From JADJLQ01 sp034439915 (GTDB lineage Bacteria; Bacteroidota; Bacteroidia; Chitinophagales; Saprospiraceae), in contig JAWXBI010000266.1 of NCBI GenBank assembly GCA_034439915.1, positions 1 to 24,183 on the forward strand: DNA of 24,183 nucleotides. The letters run 5' to 3'. Shown here one piece after another: positions 1 to 7,980 of the stretch. The notes under the pieces were generated by a model. The model was not told where the DNA came from, did not search any database, and saw nothing but the letters and a program-made list of their open reading frames with translations. Made by a program: the position numbers and the translations under genes. Position 1 is the first letter of the stretch. Each line of letters starts with the position of its first letter.

Positions 1-33
1 CATAAATATTTTATATTTTATAAATTTTATAAT

Positions 34-2040
34 ATGTTGATATTCAAATTGGATGATGCGTTTATTGAACGATATAAATCCGTACCTCCTAATTTCGGAT
101 TTAATGGTCTGGGTTTGCTCACTTATTTCCGTACTTATTCCAGGATAAAAGAGGATGGAACCAACGAACAGTGGTTTGAAACGGTGAGAAGAGTGGTTGA
201 GGGAGCCTATTCCCTGCAAAAACAACATATACTTAATAATGAATTGGGTTGGAACCCTAAAAAAGCGCAAAGTTCTGCCCAGGAAATGTATGACCGTATT
301 TTTACAATGAAGTTTTTACCTCCTGGTAGAATGTTATGGGCCCTTGGAACCTCGTTGATTCATGAGAAAAAGGTAGGCCAGGCATTATTCAATTGCGCTT
401 TTGTATCTACCGAGCATATTGGCCATTCTCTCGAAGAAGCCTTAAAACCATTTCGTTTTATGATGGATATGAGTATGGTAGGGGTAGGGGTAGGTTTTGA
501 TGTCAAAGGAGCCGGGAAAATTAAAGTATTCAAACCTATTGGAACAATAACCAAAAAAATTAGTATACCGGACACCAGGGAAGGATGGGTTGAAAGCCTG
601 GGTGAGCTTTTGGAAAGTTATTTTTCGACATATTTTGGAATTAAGGATAGTCCCCCCGTCGAATTTAATTACAATAAAATAAGACCTGCAGGAGTCTTAA
701 TCAGAGGATTCGGTGGCATTTCCTCCGGTCCGTCACCATTGATTAAAATGCATCAGCAGGTCAAAGCTTTATTAGATGAACTAAATGACCTCGAACTAAA
801 TATTACCGTCATTGCGGATATCATGAATATGATCGGTCAATGTGTGATTGCCGGAAATGTTAGACGCACTGCTCAAATTGCCATCGGAGAAGCCGAAAAT
901 ACCGAATACAGGAAACTTAAAGATTATCGCTGGAATCCGGAAACAGGATATTATGAAGGTAGTATGTCACACCGGGCGGCCTGGGGATGGGCGTCCAATA
1001 ACAGTGTATTGGTAAATAACCTTACAGATTTTTCTGAGGTGGCAAAACAAACGGCTTTGAATGGTGAACCAGGTTATATTTTTATGGATAATATCCGGGC
1101 TTTTTCCAGGCTATGTGATCCTGCAGATTATAAGGATGCAAAAGCCAAAGGTACCAATCCATGCGGAGAACAGTCCCTGGAATCCTATGAATTGTGTTGT
1201 TTAGTAGAGACTTTTCCATCCAGGGCTGCATCCCAGGAGGACTTTATAAGAACTTTAAAATTTGCCTACCTCCTGGGAAAAACTGCTACATTAGTCAATA
1301 CCACCTGGCAAGAAACGAACCGGGTTCAAAAACGCAACAGGAGAATTGGCACTTCTGTATCTGGAGTCACCAATTTTTTAGACGACCATCCCCTCGATGA
1401 GCTGAAAAACTGGCTGGAAAATGGCTATAAAGAAATTCAACGATGGGATGCGATTTATTCCTCTTGGTTATGCGTACCTAGGAGCATCAAGACCACCAGC
1501 GTAAAACCCAGTGGTACAGTGAGTTTGCTTGCCGGTGTGAATCCAGGCTGTCATTTTCCGGAGTTCAATTATTATATCAGAAGGGTCAGAATCTCAAATA
1601 CTTCTTCTCTGGTTCCCTATATACACGAAGCAGGTTTAAAAATCGAAGTGGATCAAGTCGATAAAACATCCCTTATTGTGGAATTCCCCGTTGAGAATAA
1701 AGGCCGAAGCCTGAGTGAGGTGAGCCTATGGGAGCAAGTATGTCTGGCCGTTTTTCTGCAAAAATATTGGTCTGACAACCAGGTTTCATGTACGGTAACC
1801 TTTAAGCCTGATGAGGCAAGCGCTATTAAAACGGTGCTCGACCATTTCAGGTATGATTTGAAATCTATTAGCTTTTTGCCCAGACTGCAATTGGGTGTAT
1901 ATGCACAAATGCCGTATGAAGCTATCTCCAGAGAAAAATATCAGGCATTAATGAAAAATCTGAAACCCATCCATTTTGAAAGGATGAATGAAGATTCGCC
2001 TTGTGAAAAATATTGCGATAACAATACCTGTCTGGTATAA
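34..2040 (+). CDS. nrdJ: Adenosylcobalamin-dependent (class II) ribonucleoside-triphosphate reductase, monomeric type
   Basis: Reduces ribonucleotides (triphosphates in the best-studied relatives) to deoxyribonucleotides using a B12-derived radical; cytosolic, oxygen-independent dNTP supply. The 668-residue protein resembles the Lactobacillus leichmannii-type enzyme from its first residues (DAFIERYK, then TYFRTYSR and RRVVEG). The active-site signature NPCGE gives thiyl-radical Cys377 and Glu379. Cys121 (FNCAF) and Cys388 are the likely redox pair, matching the known 11-residue spacing between the radical and second redox cysteine. Cys661 and Cys666 near the C-terminus have the five-residue spacing of the shuttle cysteines that re-reduce the active site. 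The reading frame is open to the window edge upstream, but the upstream codons are A/T-rich and do not look coding, so the ATG at 34 is preferred. No Shine-Dalgarno is seen. A cobalamin riboswitch cannot be judged because the upstream region is missing. No adjacent partner subunit is needed for this monomeric type. Confidence 0.93.
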   Translation: MLIFKLDDAFIERYKSVPPNFGFNGLGLLTYFRTYSRIKEDGTNEQWFETVRRVVEGAYSLQKQHILNNELGWNPKKAQSSAQEMYDRIFTMKFLPPGRMLWALGTSLIHEKKVGQALFNCAFVSTEHIGHSLEEALKPFRFMMDMSMVGVGVGFDVKGAGKIKVFKPIGTITKKISIPDTREGWVESLGELLESYFSTYFGIKDSPPVEFNYNKIRPAGVLIRGFGGISSGPSPLIKMHQQVKALLDELNDLELNITVIADIMNMIGQCVIAGNVRRTAQIAIGEAENTEYRKLKDYRWNPETGYYEGSMSHRAAWGWASNNSVLVNNLTDFSEVAKQTALNGEPGYIFMDNIRAFSRLCDPADYKDAKAKGTNPCGEQSLESYELCCLVETFPSRAASQEDFIRTLKFAYLLGKTATLVNTTWQETNRVQKRNRRIGTSVSGVTNFLDDHPLDELKNWLENGYKEIQRWDAIYSSWLCVPRSIKTTSVKPSGTVSLLAGVNPGCHFPEFNYYIRRVRISNTSSLVPYIHEAGLKIEVDQVDKTSLIVEFPVENKGRSLSEVSLWEQVCLAVFLQKYWSDNQVSCTVTFKPDEASAIKTVLDHFRYDLKSISFLPRLQLGVYAQMPYEAISREKYQALMKNLKPIHFERMNEDSPCEKYCDNNTCLV

Positions 2041-2737
2041 TTCATGGCTTCCTTTCGAGGCGCTTAATAAAGGGTACACCCAGGTAACCAGGCCTCATAC
2101 CTCGCCTGGGTTAGACCAGGTCGGATGTAAGACTTCCTTCTTAGGAATGATGTCTTAAATTAATTGTTCAATACATTTTTTCCATCTGCTTAACCAAATG
2201 GGGTTTTATGGAATGTGGTAACATAAAAGAATAGCTATTTCAAACCGTCATGTGGTTTTGTTAGATAAAAAACAATAACAAATTATTAAAAATTACCAGT
2301 CTCCATTCCAAAACGGATCCATTCAATGATTTTGTTTCAATTTTCCGTCCTGGAGGGATCATCCATTTTGAAAGCTCTTGGACACTTGGACAGCCGCCGG
2401 GCCAGGATCGGGAGACCTCTCCAGGAGATTACAACCGGAGGTTAGATCCATATTAAATTCCATATTAAATTCCATATTAAGATTTTAGTAATATTTGATT
2501 TTATGACAGAAAGCAAAAGATGTTTTAAAACATACCTGGAGTAATTGAAAAACATAACTATTCTCATACAGGCAATTTAGATTTGTATCCTAACTATTTT
2601 TCTGGTATGCAACTAATTTGTCTTTCTTTAATTAATCAATCCATAAAAAAGCAGAGCCAAGCAGACCGCTATTGCTTTTACACGAATCTCCACTATCCAT
2701 ATCCCATCGAATTATCAAAATATTAATATAATCAAGT
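2041..2737. other. Long intergenic region without a recognisable gene
   Basis: This 697-bp stretch between nrdJ and the haloperoxidase-like gene has no convincing reading frame, tRNA or known RNA. It holds an inverted repeat just after nrdJ (ACCCAGG at 2078-2084, CCTGGGT at 2105-2111) with no T-tract, a 12-bp tandem repeat at 2448-2480, and a sequence fitting the Bacteroidota -7 consensus, TAGATTTG at 2578-2585. The -7 match lies about 150 bp before the next start codon and has no TTG at the usual distance, so it is weak. A GC-richer patch at about 2380-2445 contrasts with the A/T-rich flanks. Confidence 0.6.
2448..2480. repeat. Short 12-bp tandem repeat, about 2.75 copies
   Basis: The unit CCATATTAAATT occurs exactly at 2448-2459 and 2460-2471, with a partial third copy (CCATATTAA) at 2472-2480. 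It lies in the non-coding region upstream of the haloperoxidase-like gene. No function is apparent; it may be simple slippage in A/T-rich DNA. Confidence 0.85.
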
Positions 2738-4201
2738 ATGAAAACTAAATTGTACAGAATCCTTTTGCCACTGGCTTTCATTATTTTTGGCATTGGTTGT
2801 CAAAAAAATAATGTAGAAGAAGATACCGGAACAATAACCAAGGACCTTGTTGCTGATTTTAACCATACCTCTATTTGGGAATGGAACGAATTGTTTTTAA
2901 GAATTGAAAAAGATGTCGTTGCCTTCCGGCCCAATCCTGCACCGCGCGCTCTGGCTTATATGGGTTTATCGGCCTATGAAACTGTGGTCCCTGGCATGCC
3001 TGCATTTAACTCTATAGCCAGCCAATTCGATCAAGAACTCAAAATCCCATTGCTGGATGAGAATAAGAAAATATACTGGCCGCTTGCGATAAATGCAAGT
3101 TATGCCTACCTCATGAGTAATTTTTTTTTCAAAGCCGAATTTGTTCAAGGTTTTGGCCACCTGAGCAATTCAGATGCACAAAAATTAATTAAATCGCTTC
3201 AAACGGGACTGGAATCTAAGTATTCCTCGGCAATAAATGACCTGACCATTGTAAATGAATCTAAATCTTGGGGAGAAAAAGTCGCCACAGCCATTTGGAG
3301 TTGGGCCAGCACGGATGCTTATGGTCACGAGTCAAATTTAAATCCTTTGTCTAATGACCCTGTAAAAGCATTTTATTACAACTGGAGAGCTAAGAGCCAG
3401 GATTCAAATGGGAAAATAGTACCTGGGAAATGGTATCCTACAAATGATAATTCGGATGGAGGGATGTATCCATTTGGCGGCCGTTTCAGGACTTTTGCGA
3501 CCAATGAAGCCCAAAAACTTTGTCCACCACCTTTGGGATATAGTGAAAATAAAACTTCGGCCTATTATGCGCAGGCTTTAGAAGTATATAGTCTTTGCAA
3601 TTCTACTATGAATTATCAAGATCGGTGGGTATCCGAATTTTGGAGTGACGATATCTGGGGACAAACCTTTAGTCCTCCATCCAGGTTAATAGCTATACTG
3701 GATGAAATCATGATATTGGAAAATTGCAATCTCGAAAAAGCCGTCGAATCGGTAGCCAAACTCGGTATTTCTTTAAATGATTGTGCAGTCGCCTGCTGGT
3801 ATTCTAAATATTATTACAATGTGGAACGCCCTGAAAACTATTTAAAAAGGCTGGTAGATCCTAATTGGGAACCATTGCTTCAGAATACCATCAATGGGGT
3901 GAAGGGGGTTACGCCCGCTTTTCCTGCCTATCCTTCCGGACACTCCACTTTTGCCGGTGGAGGTGCTGTGATGTTATCCCATTTATTTGGTTCAAATTAT
4001 GAATTCACCGATTTGTGTCACAAGGGGAGGGTCGAGTTCTTGGGAATTCCCAGGACTTTTAGTTCTTTCGAGGATGCCATGACCGAAAACGCCTACTCCC
4101 GGATTACCCTCGGAGTGCATTTCAGAATGGACTGTGAGGCAGGGCTGAAATTGGGCCAACAAGCAACAAGAAGAATATTAAAGTTGCAATGGAAAAAGTA
4201 A
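2738..4201 (+). CDS. Vanadium-dependent haloperoxidase/PAP2-superfamily lipoprotein
   Basis: Predicted membrane-anchored enzyme of the fold shared by vanadium haloperoxidases and PAP2 acid phosphatases. The N-terminus is a lipoprotein signal (hydrophobic stretch ending GIGC, Cys at about residue 21). The full three-part active-site signature is present: K-x6-RP at Lys357 to Arg364-Pro365, PSGH at 399-402, and SR-x5-H-x3-D at Ser454-Arg455, His461 and Asp465. His461 would be the vanadate or phosphate ligand and His402 the acid/base residue. The 487-residue length and PAYPSGHSTFAGG context fit the haloperoxidase-like branch common in Bacteroidota better than small PAP2 phosphatases. Whether it oxidises halides or removes phosphate cannot be told from sequence. 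It stands alone after a long non-coding stretch and is followed by a hairpin terminator. Confidence 0.85.
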   Translation: MKTKLYRILLPLAFIIFGIGCQKNNVEEDTGTITKDLVADFNHTSIWEWNELFLRIEKDVVAFRPNPAPRALAYMGLSAYETVVPGMPAFNSIASQFDQELKIPLLDENKKIYWPLAINASYAYLMSNFFFKAEFVQGFGHLSNSDAQKLIKSLQTGLESKYSSAINDLTIVNESKSWGEKVATAIWSWASTDAYGHESNLNPLSNDPVKAFYYNWRAKSQDSNGKIVPGKWYPTNDNSDGGMYPFGGRFRTFATNEAQKLCPPPLGYSENKTSAYYAQALEVYSLCNSTMNYQDRWVSEFWSDDIWGQTFSPPSRLIAILDEIMILENCNLEKAVESVAKLGISLNDCAVACWYSKYYYNVERPENYLKRLVDPNWEPLLQNTINGVKGVTPAFPAYPSGHSTFAGGGAVMLSHLFGSNYEFTDLCHKGRVEFLGIPRTFSSFEDAMTENAYSRITLGVHFRMDCEAGLKLGQQATRRILKLQWKK

Positions 4202-4259
4202 TGACAAGTAACCCATGACATTTTTCTTTTAGTGCAGCTAGTCACTGCGTATTTTTAGT

Positions 4260-4309
4260 AAGAGCCAATATACTATCCGGGCAAAACTGGAAAATTTATT
4301 GGCTCTTTT
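4260..4309 (+). terminator. Long-stem hairpin terminator after the haloperoxidase-like gene
   Basis: An 11-bp perfect inverted repeat, AAGAGCCAATA (4260-4270) and TATTGGCTCTT (4297-4307), is followed by more T residues, so the right arm runs into CTCTTTT. The 26-nt loop is longer than usual for an intrinsic terminator. It lies 58 bp after the stop codon of the upstream gene and well before the next start, which supports a terminator role. Confidence 0.65.
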
Positions 4310-4417
4310 GATTTGAGGTAATTGGGACTATTTTTCAATAATATCCTCATTTTCAGGGAGTACCTGTGTTTACAAAATGAACCGGCTGTTTAAAGAAGAA
4401 TAAATGGGATGATTTTG

Positions 4418-4435
4418 ATCAGTCGAAATACTGAT
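4418..4435. promoter_or_regulatory. Candidate operator, inverted repeat ATCAGT-N6-ACTGAT
   Basis: Perfect 6-bp arms ATCAGT (4418-4423) and ACTGAT (4430-4435) flank a 6-nt spacer, the two-fold geometry bound by Crp/Fnr dimers. It sits about 60-80 bp upstream of a Crp/Fnr-type regulator gene, so autoregulation is a natural guess. The arms do not match the E. coli CRP or FNR consensus exactly. Confidence 0.4.
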
Positions 4436-4467
4436 ATTAATCAATATTTTACTACTTGACTATTCAA

Positions 4468-4481
4468 TACTTTTGATCAAA
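4468..4481 (+). promoter_or_regulatory. Candidate -7 element overlapped by palindrome TTTGATCAAA
   Basis: TACTTTTG at 4468-4475 fits the Bacteroidota -7 consensus TAnnTTTG and is 21 bp before the start codon at 4497. A perfect 10-bp palindrome, TTTGATCAAA (4472-4481), overlaps it, so a bound regulator could block initiation. No TTG lies at the expected -33 distance, which lowers confidence in the promoter. Confidence 0.4.
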
Positions 4482-4496
4482 TACTAAGTTTCTTCC

Positions 4497-5237
4497 ATGG
4501 CAATAAGCTCGGCTCAATTTTTTTTTAATAACACATCAAAATCTATTACATCCAATTGTATGAACTGTCCAATCAGAAAGTTTTCGTTATTGGACAAACT
4601 GGATTCCCCTTCCCTAGAAAAACTCAACAGCCACAAATCATATGTAACTTATTCAAGCGGGGATCTATTATATAAAGAAGGGAATAAAATCCAGGGACTC
4701 ATTTGTTTAAAATCCGGTAAAATTAAAGAATACAAAACCTCATCTACAGGAAATGAATTGATTGTATCCTTAAAAAAGCCAGTTAATTTTATAGGTTTAG
4801 CTGATCTTTTGATTCATAGCAGCCATCAATCATCTGCTATGACGCTGGAAACTTCTGAGATTTGTATTATTGAAAAGGAGGATTTTATGCAGGTATTGAA
4901 TGCTAACCCCTTATTTGCTGTCCGCATTAGTGAATATTTATCCCGGGCACTCACGGAGACACAAACGCACTTTTTGTGTTTGACTCAAAAACATATGAGA
5001 GGCCGGTTAGCTTATGCCTTATTGTATCTCTATGAATTTTTTGGAACACGAATGGACGATTCATTTATCGATTTAAGATTAAAACGTTCCGATCTGGCAG
5101 CATTGACCAACCTGACTACCTCAAATGTCATTCGGACACTGGGCTCATTTGTGGAAGAGTCACTGATCCAAACAGAAGGCAGGGACATTAAGATTGTAGA
5201 TATTGTCAAAATCCGTCATATCTGCGAAATTAACTAA
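4497..5237 (+). CDS. Crp/Fnr-family transcriptional regulator with N-terminal CxxC
   Basis: A 246-residue DNA-binding regulator: an N-terminal cyclic-nucleotide-binding-type beta-roll (about 35-145), a dimerisation helix (about 150-180) and a C-terminal winged helix-turn-helix (about 190-240). The recognition helix reads TTSNVIRTL, placing Ser where CRP and FNR have their key Glu but keeping the Arg; SNxIRTL-type helices are familiar in Bacteroidota members. Cys21-x2-Cys24 near the N-terminus and Cys123 in the beta-roll fall almost exactly where E. coli FNR has Cys20, Cys23 and Cys122, but the third N-terminal cysteine (FNR Cys29) is absent. It could sense oxygen or redox state, or bind a small ligand; neither is proven. 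Its upstream DNA carries palindromes that may be its own sites. It is monocistronic. Confidence 0.9.
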   Translation: MAISSAQFFFNNTSKSITSNCMNCPIRKFSLLDKLDSPSLEKLNSHKSYVTYSSGDLLYKEGNKIQGLICLKSGKIKEYKTSSTGNELIVSLKKPVNFIGLADLLIHSSHQSSAMTLETSEICIIEKEDFMQVLNANPLFAVRISEYLSRALTETQTHFLCLTQKHMRGRLAYALLYLYEFFGTRMDDSFIDLRLKRSDLAALTNLTTSNVIRTLGSFVEESLIQTEGRDIKIVDIVKIRHICEIN

Positions 5238-5248
5238 GTTGTGCGTTT

Positions 5249-5269
5249 TATATTATTGGAAATAATATA
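5249..5269 (+). terminator. A/T-rich hairpin after the Crp/Fnr gene, possible terminator
   Basis: TATATTATT (5249-5257) and AATAATATA (5261-5269) pair perfectly around a GGA loop, starting 12 bp after the regulator stop codon. There is no T-tract after the stem and the pairs are all A-T, so it is a weak terminator candidate. Confidence 0.3.
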
Positions 5270-5412
5270 TAAATCACCTGCATTCCAGCGTGCAAAAGTT
5301 ATATCTTCCAGGAGGAGAGCAGGTTCTACCAATTGATCAGAAGGTGAAAGGTAACGATCAATATTCAGCATGCTTCAGCAGCATGGCGTTTTAGAGGGAG
5401 GATAAAATAATG

Positions 5413-6306
5413 TTAGTTTTTCAGTTTTTTAAAAACCAAAGTAGCCATCACGGCATGATGGTCGGAAGCAAATTTTCCATTCCAGGAGTTTGTCAGCGTA
5501 GCATGATTGAGAACCTGGATGCGCTTGTGGTTTTTTAATAATACATAATCAATATGCCGCCCCTCCTGTTCTTTAAATTCAAAATTGTTAAACGTACTAA
5601 AGGGTCCAAAATGCAGGGTCGCGGATAAAAACTCCGTGTCGTAAAGTCGATGGGCATCCATTGAATCGAGAATGATTTTAATCGGCTCCTGAGTCGGGGT
5701 TGCATTAAAATCACCGGTAATGATGACGCGGGCGTCACCTGCGATCTCTTTTATTTTTTTCAATAACAAGACGGCGCTTTCCTTCCTAGCCATCGGGCCC
5801 AGGTGGTCAAAATGGGTATTAAAATAATAAAAGGTGGCTTTTTTATGCACCGTTTTAAACTTTGCCCAGGTGACGACGCGGTTTAAATTGGCATCCCAAC
5901 CTTTGCTGGGTGTATCCGGGGTAAGACTTAACCAAAAGGTATTGGTTTCCATTAAAATAAATTTATCCTTCCGGTAAAATATCGGGGAAAACTCACCTTC
6001 TTCTTTACCATCTCCACGACCCTTGCCCACATAATCATACTCCGGTAATAATGATTCGAGGTCTTTGATCTGGCCAATGAGCGCCTCCTGCATACCACAG
6101 AGGTCGGCCTCATAGTATTTCAACATCGAGGCCAGGTTATCTTTTCTGAAATCCCAATAATTAGAACTGTCGCGTGGGTTAGCATACCGGATATTATAAC
6201 TCATCACCTTAAATTGCTGAGCCATCAGCCCGCCAGTCTGATCGCCCGCCATGAACAGCAAAAGCATCAGTACCCTGAATAAATATTTGATCATTACCCT
6301 ACCCAT
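5413..6306 (-). CDS. Secreted endonuclease/exonuclease/phosphatase (EEP) family hydrolase
   Basis: A metal-dependent phosphodiesterase or phosphatase of the EEP (DNase I-like) fold, with a signal peptide (residues about 5-29, ending GLMAQ) that places it outside the cytoplasm. Catalytic landmarks occur in the right order: Asn38 (SYNIRY), Glu74 (GMQE, metal ligand), His165 (NTHFDH), Asp199 and Asn201 (GDFNATP), the HIDYVL strand and the terminal SDHHAV (Asp282, His283 catalytic). The substrate may be nucleic acid, sugar phosphate or lipid phosphate; the fold does not decide. The ATG at 6306 gives four extra residues before an equally possible ATG at 6294, from which the signal peptide starts more typically (MIKYLFR). 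The gene is divergent from the VOC gene, with a 185-bp shared upstream region. Confidence 0.9.
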   Translation of the reverse strand: MGRVMIKYLFRVLMLLLFMAGDQTGGLMAQQFKVMSYNIRYANPRDSSNYWDFRKDNLASMLKYYEADLCGMQEALIGQIKDLESLLPEYDYVGKGRGDGKEEGEFSPIFYRKDKFILMETNTFWLSLTPDTPSKGWDANLNRVVTWAKFKTVHKKATFYYFNTHFDHLGPMARKESAVLLLKKIKEIAGDARVIITGDFNATPTQEPIKIILDSMDAHRLYDTEFLSATLHFGPFSTFNNFEFKEQEGRHIDYVLLKNHKRIQVLNHATLTNSWNGKFASDHHAVMATLVFKKLKN

Positions 6307-6403
6307 TAAAGTGAATTAAAGGTAGGTCGGAGGAATGGAAACGCTTTATTTTTTTCTTACAGAACATGGTTAACCCAGATGTTTTATTCAAAACCATTTT
6401 GAT

Positions 6404-6425
6404 CTGTAAAAGTCGATATTTACAG
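6404..6425. promoter_or_regulatory. Candidate operator between the divergent EEP and VOC genes
   Basis: CTGTAAA (6404-6410) and TTTACAG (6419-6425) are perfect inverted arms, and the centre TCGA (6413-6416) is also self-complementary, giving a 22-bp near-palindrome with only two mismatched pairs. It lies 66 bp before the VOC start and 97 bp from the EEP start. Its left edge is embedded in TTTTGATC, a motif also present upstream of the Crp/Fnr gene. Confidence 0.45.
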
Positions 6426-6491
6426 TGATTAAAATACATTGAGGAAATTCTTCACTTCTAATAGGATTACCTTTCAAACAAAATTAAATTC

Positions 6492-6869
6492 ATGCGATCT
6501 CCTATGCTCGGGTTAAGAACCCTGATTTATAAAGTGAACGATTTAGATAAAGCAAAAGCCTGGTATGCAGAAGCTTTTCAAATCAGCCCCTATTTTGATC
6601 AACCCTTTTACGTCGGTTTTAATGTCGGAGGGTTTGAACTGGGCCTGGATCCGGATGGGAGTAGAGAACAAAATAGTTTTTCAAATGCTACAGCTTATTG
6701 GGGGGTAGAGCATATCCAACAGGAATTTGAACGATTAATCGGACTCGGTGCACAATCGATCACAGCTCCCGAAAATGTAGGAGGGGAAATTGTGGTGGCG
6801 ACGGTAGTCGATCCCTGGGGTAACTTGATTGGTTTAATTTATAATCCTGAGTTCAAGACCGAATCTTAA
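6492..6869 (+). CDS. VOC-superfamily (glyoxalase/bleomycin-resistance/dioxygenase-like) protein
   Basis: A small 125-residue cytosolic protein with the paired beta-alpha-beta-beta-beta modules of the vicinal oxygen chelate fold: LRTLIYKVNDLDKAKAWY opens the first module and YWGVEHIQQEFERL the second, with the typical closing turn VVDPWGNLIGLIYNPE. The usual metal ligands are not evident: the first-strand His is replaced by a Thr/Leu context and the final-strand Glu is missing (GLIYNP). It may therefore be metal-free or bind a ligand rather than act as a glyoxalase. The ATG at 6492 gives the expected short N-terminus. It is transcribed alone, convergent with the PorV-like gene. Confidence 0.85.
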   Translation: MRSPMLGLRTLIYKVNDLDKAKAWYAEAFQISPYFDQPFYVGFNVGGFELGLDPDGSREQNSFSNATAYWGVEHIQQEFERLIGLGAQSITAPENVGGEIVVATVVDPWGNLIGLIYNPEFKTES

Positions 6870-6927
6870 ACTAGTTATTGCAGGATAGCGTAGTCAGGTC
6901 TGTGTTGTATTGTTATATGGTATTGGC

Positions 6928-7968
6928 TTACAAGGAGATCTTCAAGGACATATTGTGGCTGCCATTCCAGGGGTTGCTGGCCCGGTATCCATAATCAATT
7001 CCCAATTTTTGTTTACTGGTTTTACTGAATGGGACTTCGATCCCAAAACCAGCCGCTAAGCCGGTGTAGACATTTTTCTCATCAATGCCCCCTAATTCAT
7101 ATTTATACGCACCCCGGAGATAGAATATTTTATTAAAGGAATATTCTACACCAGCCCCAATTTCGTCCCTGGAGAAAGAGTTGGCGGTGAAATTCGCAAG
7201 AAGCGTAAGGCGGTTTCTTTTATCAAAATTAAAATCATAGGACGTACCAATGTTTAATAAGGAAGGCAACTCAAATCCTGCAGAACGCTGATCATAGGTT
7301 AGCTGATAGGGAATTTCTCCTTCGGGGTTGTCACCCTGAAAAGATAAACCCTCACCACCAAAACGCATTGGGGAACCGACATTCCGAAGCGAAATGCCAA
7401 ACTTAAAATTATCTTCCGGACCATTTACGTATTGTACACCAGCATCCAGAGCAAATCCAAATGCGCTAAGGTCTGCGGTTGATTCGGATATCCCCCGCAC
7501 CAAAATACCAACAGAAACTTTATTATCGAAGGTATATGCATAGCTGATGCCGAGGTTAAAAAAACTCGGAGAATAGGTTGCACCGGTACCTTCCGGCAAT
7601 TGAGTGGTAGTGACCGCGATGTCCCCGAAATCAACTGCTACCAGGTTAAATCCAAATGCCCCGTTTTTACCCATTTTCTGCGCAAAGCCAAGTGCATTCA
7701 TGCTGATGCCGGAACCTCGCAAATATTGGCTGTGTCCTATAAGCAATTCAGTTTTATTTATCCTGGTCAACCCTGCCGGGTTTAACCACAAAGCTTCGAC
7801 TCCATAAACCATTGAAGTAGTCATCGTATGTAAACCTGCAGCGCGCGCCCAGGGATTCATTGTTAATTCATAAGCACCTGCTTCACCCTGTCTATCCGGA
7901 TTGCCCGCAAACATTGTAAATCCAAATGATCCGAATAAAAATCCTATCCACAGTAATCTTCTCTTCAT
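6928..7968 (-). CDS. PorV/PorQ-like outer-membrane beta-barrel protein
   Basis: A 346-residue outer-membrane protein with a signal peptide (about 1-21, ending TMFAG), the characteristic LTMNPWARAAG segment at 35-45, and WLNPAGL at 61-67, features shared by FadL-related PorV/PorQ proteins. Alternating beta-strands continue to the end (MSLKISL). In type IX secretion, PorV receives substrates from the SprA translocon and delivers them to the attachment complex; many genomes carry extra paralogues of unknown job. Here the gene starts 12 bp after the stop of a giant secreted protein, the last gene of a three-gene operon that begins with a TonB-dependent receptor. A dedicated carrier or membrane partner for that neighbour is plausible but inferred. 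It is unlikely to be the core porV, since no other secretion genes are present. Confidence 0.82.
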   Translation of the reverse strand: MKRRLLWIGFLFGSFGFTMFAGNPDRQGEAGAYELTMNPWARAAGLHTMTTSMVYGVEALWLNPAGLTRINKTELLIGHSQYLRGSGISMNALGFAQKMGKNGAFGFNLVAVDFGDIAVTTTQLPEGTGATYSPSFFNLGISYAYTFDNKVSVGILVRGISESTADLSAFGFALDAGVQYVNGPEDNFKFGISLRNVGSPMRFGGEGLSFQGDNPEGEIPYQLTYDQRSAGFELPSLLNIGTSYDFNFDKRNRLTLLANFTANSFSRDEIGAGVEYSFNKIFYLRGAYKYELGGIDEKNVYTGLAAGFGIEVPFSKTSKQKLGIDYGYRASNPWNGSHNMSLKISL

Positions 7969-7980
7969 AGCCTGGTTCTT

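Noticed and set aside
5410..5541. Short plus-strand frame preceded by GGAGG
   Set aside because: The Shine-Dalgarno-like sequence is attractive, but the 43-codon frame is antisense to the 3' end of the EEP gene and has no recognisable content.
6479..6486. Minus-strand -7 match (TAATTTTG) as an EEP promoter
   Set aside because: It lies about 170 bp before the EEP start and has no TTG at a suitable distance; in A/T-rich DNA it is probably a chance match.
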